Of a stretch of 64,000 bases of DNA, positions 45,210 through 54,191 are shown one piece after another. Below the pieces are notes generated by a model. The model worked only from the letters and a program-made list of their open reading frames with translations, was not told the origin of the DNA and made no database searches. The DNA is taken from contig JAKSDI010000216.1 in NCBI GenBank assembly GCA_022360175.1, positions 17,722-81,721 of the forward strand, in the 5' to 3' direction. Each line of letters starts with the position of its first letter. Position 1 is the first letter of the stretch. A program made the position numbers and the translations under genes. The DNA comes from Chitinophagales bacterium. GTDB taxonomy: Bacteria > Bacteroidota > Bacteroidia > Chitinophagales > Saprospiraceae.

Positions 45210-46187
45210 TTATTTAAGTGAATTCAGGTATGATTGAGCAATGGGATAAAAATAGTCCCAACCATTAAGGGGTATTTCATGGCCAGTGCCTTTAGCTTCT
45301 ACCAGTTCAATATTTTGGAATGGCGCGGATACTGTTTCAGCATGCTCCCTGCCATAAGCTTGATTAAGTTCGCTATAAACAAAAAGGACTTTTGTTTTAT
45401 ATTGGTCCAGATTAGTAGTGAAATCAAATCCATTTGTTTCAGCATACTCAATCAGTGCATTACTACATACTGCACCAGCACGCCAAAAAGGAGTAATGCC
45501 TGAATCACCTGTCGGACTATCATTTTCTGTAAAGGCATTAAACAAACTGGAATGATAATCAAGCACTTCGTGGCTTGAGCCGCTTATGAATTGATCTTGA
45601 TAGGTAAGGTCATTTAGTTCTTCTGACAATAGCTCAATAGAGAAAGTCCTTTCGATATAGGCTTCTGTAATTTCCCATGTTAAACCTCCAGGTTCCATTA
45701 ATATCATTCCATCCACTCTATCAATATTCTGACCAACGTAGGCAGGAGCAAGCATAGCTCCCCAGGAGTGCCCCACCAAAAAGAGCTTTTGACCTGGTTT
45801 TTGATAATAATCGATTACAGCAGCTAAATCATCTATCATGATTTGTGTTGTATAAATGCTTGCCTCATGTCTTTGGGATAGCCCACAGCCGCGTTGATCA
45901 TAGAACACCACAAAAAAGCCATCGTTGGCAAAATCCTTACAGTTGAGAATCGAGCGATAATCATCACCAGGGCCACCATGTATTACTACCACTAATGGAT
46001 CATTGGGGTCACCAAAAGTTGCTGCATGTAGCATGGTGTTGTTTACCATAATGGATGGTAAGGAAGGGTCTTCATCGACTGTAGCGGGAACTAACCTGTC
46101 GGGTTCAGCTAAATCGTAGGACTCACAGGAAATAATAGTAATCATAATTAACCCCATAAGATGGAGCCATAAAACTTGTCTCTTCAT
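45210..46187 (-). CDS. Alpha/beta hydrolase lipoprotein, proline iminopeptidase-like (S33)
   Basis: 325 residues. Lipobox IISC with Cys21. The oxyanion motif HGGPG lies at 70-74, FYDQRGCGLSQ near 95-105, the nucleophile Ser141 in VGHSWGAM, and a late GTGHEIPL gives the His. These are the S33 signatures, which include proline iminopeptidases. Three 20-base direct repeats lie upstream at 46241-46300. Confidence 0.85.
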   Translation of the reverse strand: MKRQVLWLHLMGLIMITIISCESYDLAEPDRLVPATVDEDPSLPSIMVNNTMLHAATFGDPNDPLVVVIHGGPGDDYRSILNCKDFANDGFFVVFYDQRGCGLSQRHEASIYTTQIMIDDLAAVIDYYQKPGQKLFLVGHSWGAMLAPAYVGQNIDRVDGMILMEPGGLTWEITEAYIERTFSIELLSEELNDLTYQDQFISGSSHEVLDYHSSLFNAFTENDSPTGDSGITPFWRAGAVCSNALIEYAETNGFDFTTNLDQYKTKVLFVYSELNQAYGREHAETVSAPFQNIELVEAKGTGHEIPLNGWDYFYPIAQSYLNSLK

Positions 46188-46240
46188 TTGCTTATTTTTT
46201 TAATTGTGGTGCAAATCAAAGCAATCGAAGAATGCTGAAC

Positions 46241-46300
46241 GCCCTTCCCTATAGAATGAAGCCTTTCCCTGAGAAATTGGACCTTTCCCTATGAATTAGG
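46241..46300 (-). promoter_or_regulatory. Three direct repeats with 20-base period upstream of the S33 hydrolase
   Basis: Units begin GCCCTTCCCTA (46241), GCCTTTCCCTG (46261) and ACCTTTCCCTA (46281), and their second halves (GAATGAA, GAAATTGG, GAATTAGG) are also related. The spacing equals two helical turns. They lie 54-113 bases upstream of the start at 46187 and next to a broken AraC-type gene, so they may be activator sites (inference). Confidence 0.5.
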
Positions 46301-46317
46301 ACTCCTTAAAAGGTCGA

Positions 46318-47463
46318 TTAAGCGTGAATACTCTTTACATACTGGGTAGGAGTTATGTCTGTATGTTTCTTAAATATGTTGTTAAAACTACTCTTGGAAT
46401 TGAAACCACTTTCATAAGCAAGACTAAGCAATGTGTATTGCTAGTGTTTTGATTCGTTGACAAGCCTTTTGAATTCTTCTACTCTATAAGCATTCACAAA
46501 GTCAAAAAAACTTTTACCGAGTTGTTCGTTGATTACTTGTGATAAATGGTTGGCAGAAATATCAAGAAACCCAGCCAAATCTTTAAGGCTTAATTTGCCA
46601 TTTAAATAGGGTTTCTTTTCGCTCATATGACTAAGTAGTTGCTGGAGGTATTCCTTAGCCTGAGCTTCCTTAAGGCCTGAGTTTTTATATTTATTGACAG
46701 GCTGGATGTACGGAGGGGCCTCTTTAGTATCGGTTGATTCCGGGGCGGTAGTATTATCAACAAAGATGGCTTTTTGCTTGATTCCGGAATAACCTAAAAA
46801 GAAAATGATAATGGTTAAAGAAAGATACTTGAGCTTATTTTCGAGTACATCAGTACTGGAGAAAAAATTAAATAAATCCGATAGAAGAACCATCAACCAA
46901 ACAAATCCGAATCCTACAATTACATATTTGAGCCAGGACAAGTCAATATGCTCCCTGTATGAAAACTTGTCGGAGATGGTTTTTTTGTGTTTTTGGAGTT
47001 TTAATAGGGAACAAACAACATAAACGGGGCCTATATAGCTGTTGAAATGAGAAGTCAGGGTAAGGGCTAAAGATCCTTCCGCTTCCAAAGATTTGTAGTA
47101 GGCCAACTTTTCAGGGGCGCTTAGTAAGTAAAAATCGAAAAAATAAAAGATTGTAAAAAAAAGAAAGGGTAAGCCATGCAGTAAATAGATGGGTTTAAAC
47201 TTGTTTTTTTGATTGGTCATCACCAATAGATATACAAACATGAAAGGACCATGCAGCATGGGGAAACAAACACCAATTCCTATTAAGTGAGGGTATTCTA
47301 TATGGATGCCTTTTAAGAAGATATAGTAGTCAATTAAATGCAAGCCTAAAAAAGCCATCCATATGGCTAAGATATAATCACCATGAGATTTACTTTTCTT
47401 CGTAAACAACAAAAATGAAAGAAAGAAAACTTGGGAAGCACCAAGTATGATAACTATGTCCAT
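46318..47463 (-). pseudogene. Membrane-anchored AraC-family regulator interrupted by an in-frame amber codon
   Basis: The first 340 codons encode about six to seven membrane segments followed by a linker and the first half of an AraC domain (LSLKDLAGFLDISANHLSQV, FFDFVNAYRVEEFKRLV). A TAG at 46441-46443 then stops the frame. Directly after it the same frame continues 40 codons through the second recognition helix (YTLLSLAYESGFNSKSSFNN, FKKHTDITPTQYVKS) to a natural TAA at 46318. The truncated product lacks half of the DNA-binding domain. A single-base nonsense change is the simplest cause. Confidence 0.9.
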
Positions 47464-47634
47464 TTACGATTATTTGTGTGCAATAATTTTAAGTAAGTGA
47501 TAACGAAATGGGTCAAGTTAAAAACTTATGCTTATAAATTCAATTTTTCGAATTTCGTCTGTTGGCTTCTATTGCCGATTGCCAAGCTGCTTTGCTGATT
47601 GTAAATCAAATGGATGATTAGGTTTTCTACTAAC

Positions 47635-47969
47635 TCATAGTTCTTCAAATATATTTACCCCTTTTTCTCCTGGCCTTGAATTCCATTGAAAATGCTCAAT
47701 AAGTCTAATTTTTCCTTTATTCGACAATTCTAGTTCACATCTCGAACTTCCATTATCCAGAATTCCATCATGCTGTAATTGACAATAGCAAAATTCAACT
47801 ATATTTTCTTTTATCAGGCCAACGAGAAATCCACTTTTATCTTCCCACCAGAATAGCTTGCTTCAACGTAATTACCTTGTTGGGTGAAATGGAAAATAGT
47901 ATCTTCATTCACCACCCCATTGTCAGCGGTCTCTATAACCCTCATTTTTATATGGTCTAAATTGATCAT
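47635..47969 (-). pseudogene. Frameshifted small protein of the so-called 'n-acetylglutamate synthase' family
   Basis: An ATG at 47969 opens MINLDHIKMRVIETADNGVV, then EDTIFHFTQQGNYVEASYSGG, the start of a Bacteroidota family of about 110 residues that databases often label n-acetylglutamate synthase. The frame breaks at an AAAA run near 47835. Another frame then completes the family pattern: SGFLVGLIKENIVEF, CQLQHDGILDNGSSRCELEL, KIRLIEHFQWNS, stopping at 47635. The length is one base short of a multiple of three, so a one-base deletion explains it. The enzymatic label of the family is doubtful. Confidence 0.65.
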
Positions 47970-48078
47970 TTGATTATTATTTTATTGCATATTGGACTAT
48001 TAAAATTTGGCTTTATAACAGACAAAGCTAAGAACAAGTGCTTTTTTTTCGTGTTCCTTTTTTTATTTTGGAAAGTAT

Positions 48079-48101
48079 TTAAGTAAGTGATTAAGCTTAC
48101 T
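48079..48101. repeat. 23-base motif shared with the terminator at 34447-34482
   Basis: Identical to 34452-34474 (starting TTAAGTAAGTGATTAAGC). Here the outer stem is lost, so only a short AGTAAG/CTTACT pairing remains. The 12-base core TAAGTAAGTGAT also occurs at 47490 and, inverted, at 15491-15502. Confidence 0.5.
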
Positions 48102-48144
48102 AATGATGATAATAAACCCACCATAAAGATATGGAGGGGAGAAA

Positions 48145-49080
48145 TTGCCCAATCAAATTATGGCTGCTTTGATTAAAGGAACTGTTGCACAACTGACAAC
48201 GGAAAGTATAAATTTGGAATGGTCGGCCCCTCAATTCTGGAAGGGCAATGAGATCAAACACTCTTCGATCTATTCTATTGATGTATCCCTGGATAGTACA
48301 CGATATCACTTCAGTATTCCTTATCAGGGGTGTGAACCTTATTTGGTTAATGGTCAGTCTTATTTTGTTGAAAAAGGCGATTATTTCATGTTCAATCCCC
48401 AACAAAGTGTGCGAGCAGAGGGACAATTTGCAGAAGCAGTAAAAGGTTATTGTATTTTATTGACAGAGGCTACTGTACAATCGGTAGCCCAAAGCCTACA
48501 GGAATCTCTTGCTACGGCTTTAGAGGACCCTTTTCATCTTTCCTGGCAGCAACAAGCATTTATGGTCAAAACCTATAGCTTTAAAGAAAATGCCTTTGGG
48601 CAGTATTTAAAGCAGATTCAGCAAATGTTGCTCTCCGATACGGAACAACTGATAGATTGGGATACATTTTATTATGAGCTTGCCCAGGCATTTTTGCAAA
48701 CCCATAGGCAAATTGCTCGGGAAATAGCGGCTATCCCGGCAATTCAAGCTGCTACTCGTGAAGAGGCATACCGCCGAATTACATTGGCCCATGCTTACAT
48801 TCAGGACAATTATACCCAGTCTTTCTCCCTCGACCAATTGAGTAAGGTAGCCTTACTGTCAAAATTCCATCTAATCCGACTTTATCGGGCTGTTTACCAG
48901 CAAACGCCTTATCAAACCGTATTGCAATTGCGTATGGCTCGTGCCAAACAATTGCTGCTGACAAATTATTCGGCAACAGAAGTGGCTTATATGCTTTCAT
49001 TTTCAGATCGGCGAGCTTTTTCTAAAGCGTTTAAGAAATGGGTCGGAATGACTCCTTCCGTTTTTGCAGCAAAACGGTGA
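48145..49080 (+). CDS. AraC-family transcriptional regulator
   Basis: 311 residues if started at the TTG at 48145, which has a good AGGGGA sequence seven bases before it; the first ATG is at 48160. The N-terminal half is a cupin-like effector domain (FSIPYQGCEPYLVNGQSYFV, GDYFMFNPQQSVRAEG). The C-terminal hundred residues are the AraC domain (FSLDQLSKVALLSKFHLIRL, ATEVAYMLSFSDRRAFSKAF, ending MTPSVFAAKR). It is convergent with the TonB receptor gene, with a 35-base gap. Confidence 0.9.
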   Translation: MPNQIMAALIKGTVAQLTTESINLEWSAPQFWKGNEIKHSSIYSIDVSLDSTRYHFSIPYQGCEPYLVNGQSYFVEKGDYFMFNPQQSVRAEGQFAEAVKGYCILLTEATVQSVAQSLQESLATALEDPFHLSWQQQAFMVKTYSFKENAFGQYLKQIQQMLLSDTEQLIDWDTFYYELAQAFLQTHRQIAREIAAIPAIQAATREEAYRRITLAHAYIQDNYTQSFSLDQLSKVALLSKFHLIRLYRAVYQQTPYQTVLQLRMARAKQLLLTNYSATEVAYMLSFSDRRAFSKAFKKWVGMTPSVFAAKR

Positions 49081-49115
49081 TCTTTACTTAGTTTGTGACT
49101 TCGTATTAAGGCAAA

Positions 49116-51497
49116 TTATTTATTCAACTGATAATACAAAGTTAGCTTAACTGTTCTTCTATTCCATTGGAATTCATCCTCCTGGAAAAAGGTATCTGTA
49201 AACATAGTACCCCGAGAAATTCGGGAATTGAATACATCAGAGATATTAAATGTTAGGGTTCCTTTTTTACGAAGTACTTTTTGGCTAATTGAAAAAGTGA
49301 GGAAAGCCTGTGACTTCCTGCTTCCTTGTGGCCGCTTGAATGGAGCTCTATAATTGAATCGTAATTGGGCATTGGTGTTTTTGGAAATGGAAATCCTGGA
49401 TGTAATTTTCCCTCTTGTAGTATAAGTATCTGAATTGTATGCAGGGTTCAATGCTTCACCATTAATAATAGCTCGATAGAAATAGGCATTTCCATTTAGT
49501 TTTAACCAATCCTGATGACTGAAAGAAAAATTCAATTCAATACCGATATCGTCTTTGGTGGCCAAATTCTCTGGCCTTCGATAGGTGACTGGATGTGGAT
49601 CGCTTAATGTCACCTGAAAAATGACTCCTTCTATCACATCTTCTGTATGCCTGTAAAATAGGGAAGAACTGATGGTCCCTTTTTCCCAATTTCTGATATA
49701 CTCTAATTCAAACATTCCTGTATACTCAGGCCTTAAATCTGGGTTCCCCTGAAATCTACTCCGAGAATTTCTAAAAGTAGGTAGCGGATTAAGCGATCTT
49801 AATCGAGGACGGGTAACTCTTTTACTATAACTTAACTGCAAAGCATTTTTTGAGGAAAATTCGTAAGTCAAGTGAGCACTTGGAAATAGTTTGAGATTTT
49901 TTCTGGGAGCTGTATTCGCAGTGGAGGTGGAGATGTCAGCATATTCCAATCGCGTTCCGATCTGGAAGGAGACTTGCTTGATCTTATTCGCATAAAGAGC
50001 ATAGGCTGCCTGAATTCTTTCCATGTATTGATACACACCATCCAGTCCCTCAAATACTTCCCATTGCTCATTCTGTAAGGCTTCCACCAGATAATCATTA
50101 GAAATTTCCCGATAGGATGATTGTAGGCCAGCTTCCAGCTTTTCATCTTTTTTTAATGGTAATTGATAATCCAGTTTAGCATTCCACTGATAAGTTTGTT
50201 CGTTCGTATTGCTCAACTGATCTAAATCAGCTAAAGGTAAGGTAGAGGAGTTCGTGATAAAATAGGTTTCTAAATAGGTAGATTGATTGATATATTGATT
50301 ATTCTGTATCTGCATATCAGCAATTAGATGATGATCTTCCTCATCAAATGTTTTTTTGTAAGTCAGAGAAAATTCCTGATTTTTACCTGATACCTTTTCA
50401 TTTTCTGTTCGGGTGCTCCCTCCCAGTTCGTAATCCAGATCATTCCCAAAATCCAGAAAATTTAAAACAATTTCATTGTCCCTATTTATGTTGCGTTGAA
50501 AAAATGAAGTAGTGATTGTATTCTTTGAATTGATAAAATATTCTGCCCCAATTCGGTAACTACCTAGCCTTCCTTTGAACAAATGGTCTCGCTTAGATTT
50601 CAAAATATCAATAGAATCAGAATTGTAGTAGACCTCCCTGTAAATCGCTCCGCCTCCAATGTGTTGCCAACGGCTAGCTGAAAGATTGGTGAATAAGTTC
50701 AATTTCTTTTTCCGGAAATTTAAATTGATGGCAGTTGCCAGCGCTTCAGGCTGTCCAATTGTATTGTTGAAGGTTCCGTTCAGTCCTTTTTTCCTTTTCT
50801 TCTTTAAAATGATATTGATGATACCTGCTGTGCCTTCCGCATTGTATTTTGCGGAGGGATTGGTGATTACTTCTACTTTTTCTATCATATCAGCCGAAAG
50901 ATTTCTCAAACCATCTCTGGCTATCAATCCAGATGGCTTACCATCTACCAGGACCTGAACCCCCTGGCTACCTCTCAAACTTATATTACCCTCCACATCA
51001 ACCGATACGCTTGGTACACTATTGAGTATATCAGCTGCATTTCCTCCAAGGCTTGCCAGGTCTTTTCCTACATTAAATACCCGTTTGTCTAATGATAATT
51101 CAATAAAACTTTTCTCTGCACGGACCTCCACTTCAGTAAGCGTTTGAGCATTCGTTTCCAGTTTTATGAACCCTAGATCCATAAGTGGTTGGTCCGCTTT
51201 TAATTCAATATTTGTGATGGTTTCGGACTGATAGCCTAAAAAATTACATTCCAAATAATAAACCCCAGGATTGACTTCAAAAGAAAAAGTACCACTTGCA
51301 TCAAGCATCATTCCTTCTATTAAGGCACTGTCCATTTTAGAAAAGAGAGAAACGGTTGCATATTCCAAAGGTTTGTGAGAATTGGATTCAACAACCCTCC
51401 CTTTGATAATTCCCCTTCTCTGAGGTTGAGCGACTAGCTGAATGAACGAACTTAGACATAAGGAAAAAATTAAAAAAAATTTTATCCTGGCTTTCAT
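49116..51497 (-). CDS. TonB-dependent receptor family protein with CarboxypepD-like N-terminus
   Basis: 793 residues. Signal peptide (to about QLVAQ), carboxypeptidase-regulatory-like domain at about 28-110 (RGIIKGRVVESNSHKPLEYA), plug at about 125-235 (NAADILNSVPSVSVDVEGNI, VEVITNPSAKYNAEGTAGII) and an outer-membrane barrel. This subgroup lacks a SusD partner and its ligands are mostly unknown. A large double palindrome lies 46 bases upstream of the start. A degraded piece of a related plug occurs at 56401-56525. Confidence 0.9.
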   Translation of the reverse strand: MKARIKFFLIFSLCLSSFIQLVAQPQRRGIIKGRVVESNSHKPLEYATVSLFSKMDSALIEGMMLDASGTFSFEVNPGVYYLECNFLGYQSETITNIELKADQPLMDLGFIKLETNAQTLTEVEVRAEKSFIELSLDKRVFNVGKDLASLGGNAADILNSVPSVSVDVEGNISLRGSQGVQVLVDGKPSGLIARDGLRNLSADMIEKVEVITNPSAKYNAEGTAGIINIILKKKRKKGLNGTFNNTIGQPEALATAINLNFRKKKLNLFTNLSASRWQHIGGGAIYREVYYNSDSIDILKSKRDHLFKGRLGSYRIGAEYFINSKNTITTSFFQRNINRDNEIVLNFLDFGNDLDYELGGSTRTENEKVSGKNQEFSLTYKKTFDEEDHHLIADMQIQNNQYINQSTYLETYFITNSSTLPLADLDQLSNTNEQTYQWNAKLDYQLPLKKDEKLEAGLQSSYREISNDYLVEALQNEQWEVFEGLDGVYQYMERIQAAYALYANKIKQVSFQIGTRLEYADISTSTANTAPRKNLKLFPSAHLTYEFSSKNALQLSYSKRVTRPRLRSLNPLPTFRNSRSRFQGNPDLRPEYTGMFELEYIRNWEKGTISSSLFYRHTEDVIEGVIFQVTLSDPHPVTYRRPENLATKDDIGIELNFSFSHQDWLKLNGNAYFYRAIINGEALNPAYNSDTYTTRGKITSRISISKNTNAQLRFNYRAPFKRPQGSRKSQAFLTFSISQKVLRKKGTLTFNISDVFNSRISRGTMFTDTFFQEDEFQWNRRTVKLTLYYQLNK

Positions 51498-51542
51498 GTA
51501 CTGCGGATTCTATTTGTGAGTAAACAATTGACTCCGCAATTA

Positions 51543-51590
51543 TACCTAACTTTCTTAGGTATTCAAATTAATACCTAAGAAAGTTAGGTA
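51543..51590. promoter_or_regulatory. Doubly palindromic operator-like site upstream of the TonB receptor
   Basis: A perfect 21-base inverted repeat (51543-51563 and 51570-51590, 6-base centre). Each arm is itself near-symmetric: TACCTAA, five bases, TTAGGTA. So two copies of one palindromic box face each other across the probable promoter of the receptor gene (start 51497). This suits cooperative binding of a dimeric repressor. The regulator is not identified. Confidence 0.65.
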
Positions 51591-51738
51591 TTTGTGTGAA
51601 AAAACCAGAAACCATTAAAATCTTTTTGTTAAGGAGCAGATTACACTTTGTAGGTGAGAAGGCTATATTTTCCTCTGGTTATAGCGTTCTTTCATCAGGC
51701 GTATATTGAATATGCCTGGTCTTATAGATTGAATTAAG

Positions 51739-51928
51739 TAAGTGCCAAGACAAAATTGTGTTACCATTATATTGAGAAGAATATTCATTCTAGGCAAGGC
51801 AACTTTTCTCACGAGGCCTGACCGAGTAAAAAACGTAAGCGAAGTGGTGCTTCGACGAGGATTTTCAACGCTGCATAGGATGAATATTAGCTCAAGATAA
51901 TATGTGATTTAATTTGTCTTGGCACTTA
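51739..51928. repeat. 190-base palindromic element
   Basis: Terminal inverted repeats start TAAGTGCCAAGACAAA at 51739 and end with the complement at 51928, one base of difference in 19. Pairing continues inward (GAATATTCATTCT against GGATGAATATT), giving one long imperfect hairpin. There is no coding capacity and the 5' flank is another TAAG. It lies between the receptor and the BASS transporter, which diverge. Nothing else was seen in 51591-52032. Confidence 0.7.
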
Positions 51929-52032
51929 TAGGTAGCATTTTTATTTTATATATGACCAGTCGATGATTTTGTGTAAGAAAAATGTAATGAAATACTTACA
52001 TTAGTGTTTTCGTAAAGCCAACACAACTAGTA

Positions 52033-52902
52033 GTGAAATCATCAATTCTTACTGATATTTTTTTACCTGCCTCTTTATTTATCATCATGTTAGGCATGGG
52101 ATTGTCTCTCGTGGTAGACGATTTTCGACGAATTTTTAAGTTTCCTAAGGCTACTTTAATTGGTTTAGTCAATCAGTTAATCCTCTTGCCTGTGGTTGGT
52201 TTTGGTATTTGTCATATATTCAAGCTCCCCAATGAATTGGCGATTGGAATGATGTTGTTAGCAGCTTGTCCAGGGGGAGTAACTTCTAATTTGATAAGTC
52301 ACGTATCTAAAGGCGATACCGCACTTTCTATCTCGCTTACAGCCATAAGTAGTTTCATTACTTTAATTACAATTCCATTATATGTAGGCTTTGCATATAC
52401 CTATTTCAATGACACTGGACAATCTGTTGACGTAGATGAATTTGGTATGTTACTTCAAGTATTGGTAATTGTAATTATACCTGTTTCTGTTGGTATGTTT
52501 ATCCGGTCTCGTAACGAGGCTTTTGCTTTACGGATGGATAAACCTGTAAGGATTTTTTCTGTCCTATTATTTGTACTGATATTGCTCTCGATCATCATCA
52601 AAGAACAAAAAACAATTATCGAGTACTTTCCTCAAATAGGAGGGGCTACAGTTACTTTGAATTTATTGACTTTATTAATTGGTTATTACAGTGCAAAGCT
52701 ATTTAGCCTAAATCAAAAACAAGCCATTACAATAGCTATCGAATCCGGCATCCAAAATGGTACGCTTGCCATTGTAATTGCTTCAACTGTATTAGCCAAT
52801 TTTACTCTTTCTATTCCCGCTGGTATTTATGGCTTGATTATGTTTATTTCAAGCGGTTTTATTATGTATTCTTTTGGGAAAAAATTAGGGAGTGATTCCT
52901 AA
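52033..52902 (+). CDS. Bile acid:sodium symporter family (BASS) transporter
   Basis: 289 residues starting with GTG at 52033; there is no earlier ATG. About nine to ten membrane segments. Family signatures are LMLAACPGGVTSNLIS (in sense, near 75-90) with the sodium-binding region, and AIESGIQNGTLAIVIAS near 235-250. Members import organic anions with sodium. The substrate cannot be predicted. Confidence 0.88.
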   Translation: MKSSILTDIFLPASLFIIMLGMGLSLVVDDFRRIFKFPKATLIGLVNQLILLPVVGFGICHIFKLPNELAIGMMLLAACPGGVTSNLISHVSKGDTALSISLTAISSFITLITIPLYVGFAYTYFNDTGQSVDVDEFGMLLQVLVIVIIPVSVGMFIRSRNEAFALRMDKPVRIFSVLLFVLILLSIIIKEQKTIIEYFPQIGGATVTLNLLTLLIGYYSAKLFSLNQKQAITIAIESGIQNGTLAIVIASTVLANFTLSIPAGIYGLIMFISSGFIMYSFGKKLGSDS

Positions 52903-52947
52903 TAGAAGTTTCAAAACTAGTTCTATTTTCGATATCTTTTGTTTTTG

Positions 52948-53047
52948 TTAGGATTCAGTTGTTTTTGCTTCTGACAGCTCACTAAGGTATTGCATGAACT
53001 CATACTGATTTCCATCTGCGTCAGCAAAATAATCTCTAATCCTGATA
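52948..53047 (-). pseudogene. C-terminal fragment of a VOC-family gene
   Basis: The minus strand reads IRIRDYFADADGNQYEFMQYL (21st residue omitted in function: IRIRDYFADADGNQYEF then MQYLSELSEAKTTES) to a TAA at 52948. This is nearly the last 30 residues of the VOC protein at 57025-57447 (FRIRDYFADADGNQYEF, IQYLSELPEE). Nothing of the upstream three quarters remains. It is a relic of a second copy. Confidence 0.75.
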
Positions 53048-53111
53048 TGCACATTCTATACGGCGGTTTGTGATTGACTACTGTTCAAGGCAGTCTTCAT
53101 GATTAGTAACT

Positions 53112-53873
53112 TTATTGCTTAATTGTCCATAATTCACCGTTCTCATCTAAATAAGCAATGAGCCCAATTTGTCGATTGTAGTAGTATTTAAAACCATTTG
53201 AGATTGGGTTATTATTTATGTTACTTATTACATCATTATATTGGACTCCATTTAATTCAATTTTATTAATCCTTTCTTCTCTTTCTGATTGATCATATGT
53301 TAAATCTTTCTGATTTATTATTGAATAGAATTCTTCTGTACAAAAACTTCCTATAGTTCCGCCTCGACAAATACTCAATTTATCTCCAGACAATCCGAGT
53401 TCGGGAGAAGTATTATCTAGTATATTTGATATATTAATCTTGAGAGATATGTTTTTGTTTATTGACTTAAGTCGCAATTCTGCCAAATCAATTTTAGAGC
53501 AATAAGCGATGGTTTCAGACGAATCTGAATTACATTCAATAAAAGAGTTTTGTAAACTAAAAGTTCTTAGGTTTAGCTTTTCAGTAACTGTATAAATCGT
53601 GAGTTCTCCGGAATTGTTCTCATATCGTAACGTATCTTTGACCATTAAACAATACTGCGGTAGATAAGACCTACTTTCGTCACCAAGTGAATCAGCACCA
53701 ATTTCAATTATTTCACAATGATAGTCATCGAGTGAAGTTGGACAGGAATCTGAAGCTATGACTTGCTCATTTCTTTCAATACAGTGATCGAAGGAATCTG
53801 TAATTGTAATTTCATCTTTTTTACAGCCAATAGCTAATACAAGAATTAATAATGGGAATAGGATGTTTTTCAT
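53112..53873 (-). CDS. Hypothetical lipoprotein
   Basis: 253 residues with a clear lipobox (LAIGCKKD, Cys17). It contains about nine further cysteines (DHCIERN, DSCPTSLDDYHCEII, IAYCSKI, SICRGGTIGSFC) and a beta-rich C-terminus. The family is not recognised. Its upstream region matches those of 21981-22703 and 22998-23748. Confidence 0.65.
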   Translation of the reverse strand: MKNILFPLLILVLAIGCKKDEITITDSFDHCIERNEQVIASDSCPTSLDDYHCEIIEIGADSLGDESRSYLPQYCLMVKDTLRYENNSGELTIYTVTEKLNLRTFSLQNSFIECNSDSSETIAYCSKIDLAELRLKSINKNISLKINISNILDNTSPELGLSGDKLSICRGGTIGSFCTEEFYSIINQKDLTYDQSEREERINKIELNGVQYNDVISNINNNPISNGFKYYYNRQIGLIAYLDENGELWTIKQ

Positions 53874-53891
53874 GCTTTATATTGTTGTTAG

Positions 53892-53930
53892 CTTATTAAA
53901 ATCCGAATAAATTTAGATCATTCATTGTGC
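53892..53930 (-). promoter_or_regulatory. Shared promoter module, copy C
   Basis: On the minus strand: TTG, 20 bases (AAAAAGCACAATGAATGATC), then TAAATTTA, ending 19 bases before the start at 53873. The arrangement and intervening bases match copies A and B. The remainder of the gap to 54191 shows no other feature. Confidence 0.55.
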
Positions 53931-54191
53931 TTTTTCAAGATTTCAAAAGTATTATTTTCTAAAAAACTCAGGATTTGAAAGCAGAGCATTTTGGCTTCCT
54001 TAAGTGAAGGATGGATGCTTTATTTTTTCCTCCACTTACAGCCGATTTCCGTTTTCTTTTTTCTCGATAATTAGTGTCCGTTTCGGTATTTGAAGTGAGC
54101 ACGACAAAGGAGATGAAACCACAAAGCACAAAGCACAAATGGAATGAATTTTACTAAATTGGACTTCCAAAATTTAAACACGTTCTGAGTG

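Noticed and set aside
46241..46300. Regularly spaced repeats considered as a CRISPR-like array
   Set aside because: The period is only 20 bases, there are three imperfect units, and no cas genes are near.
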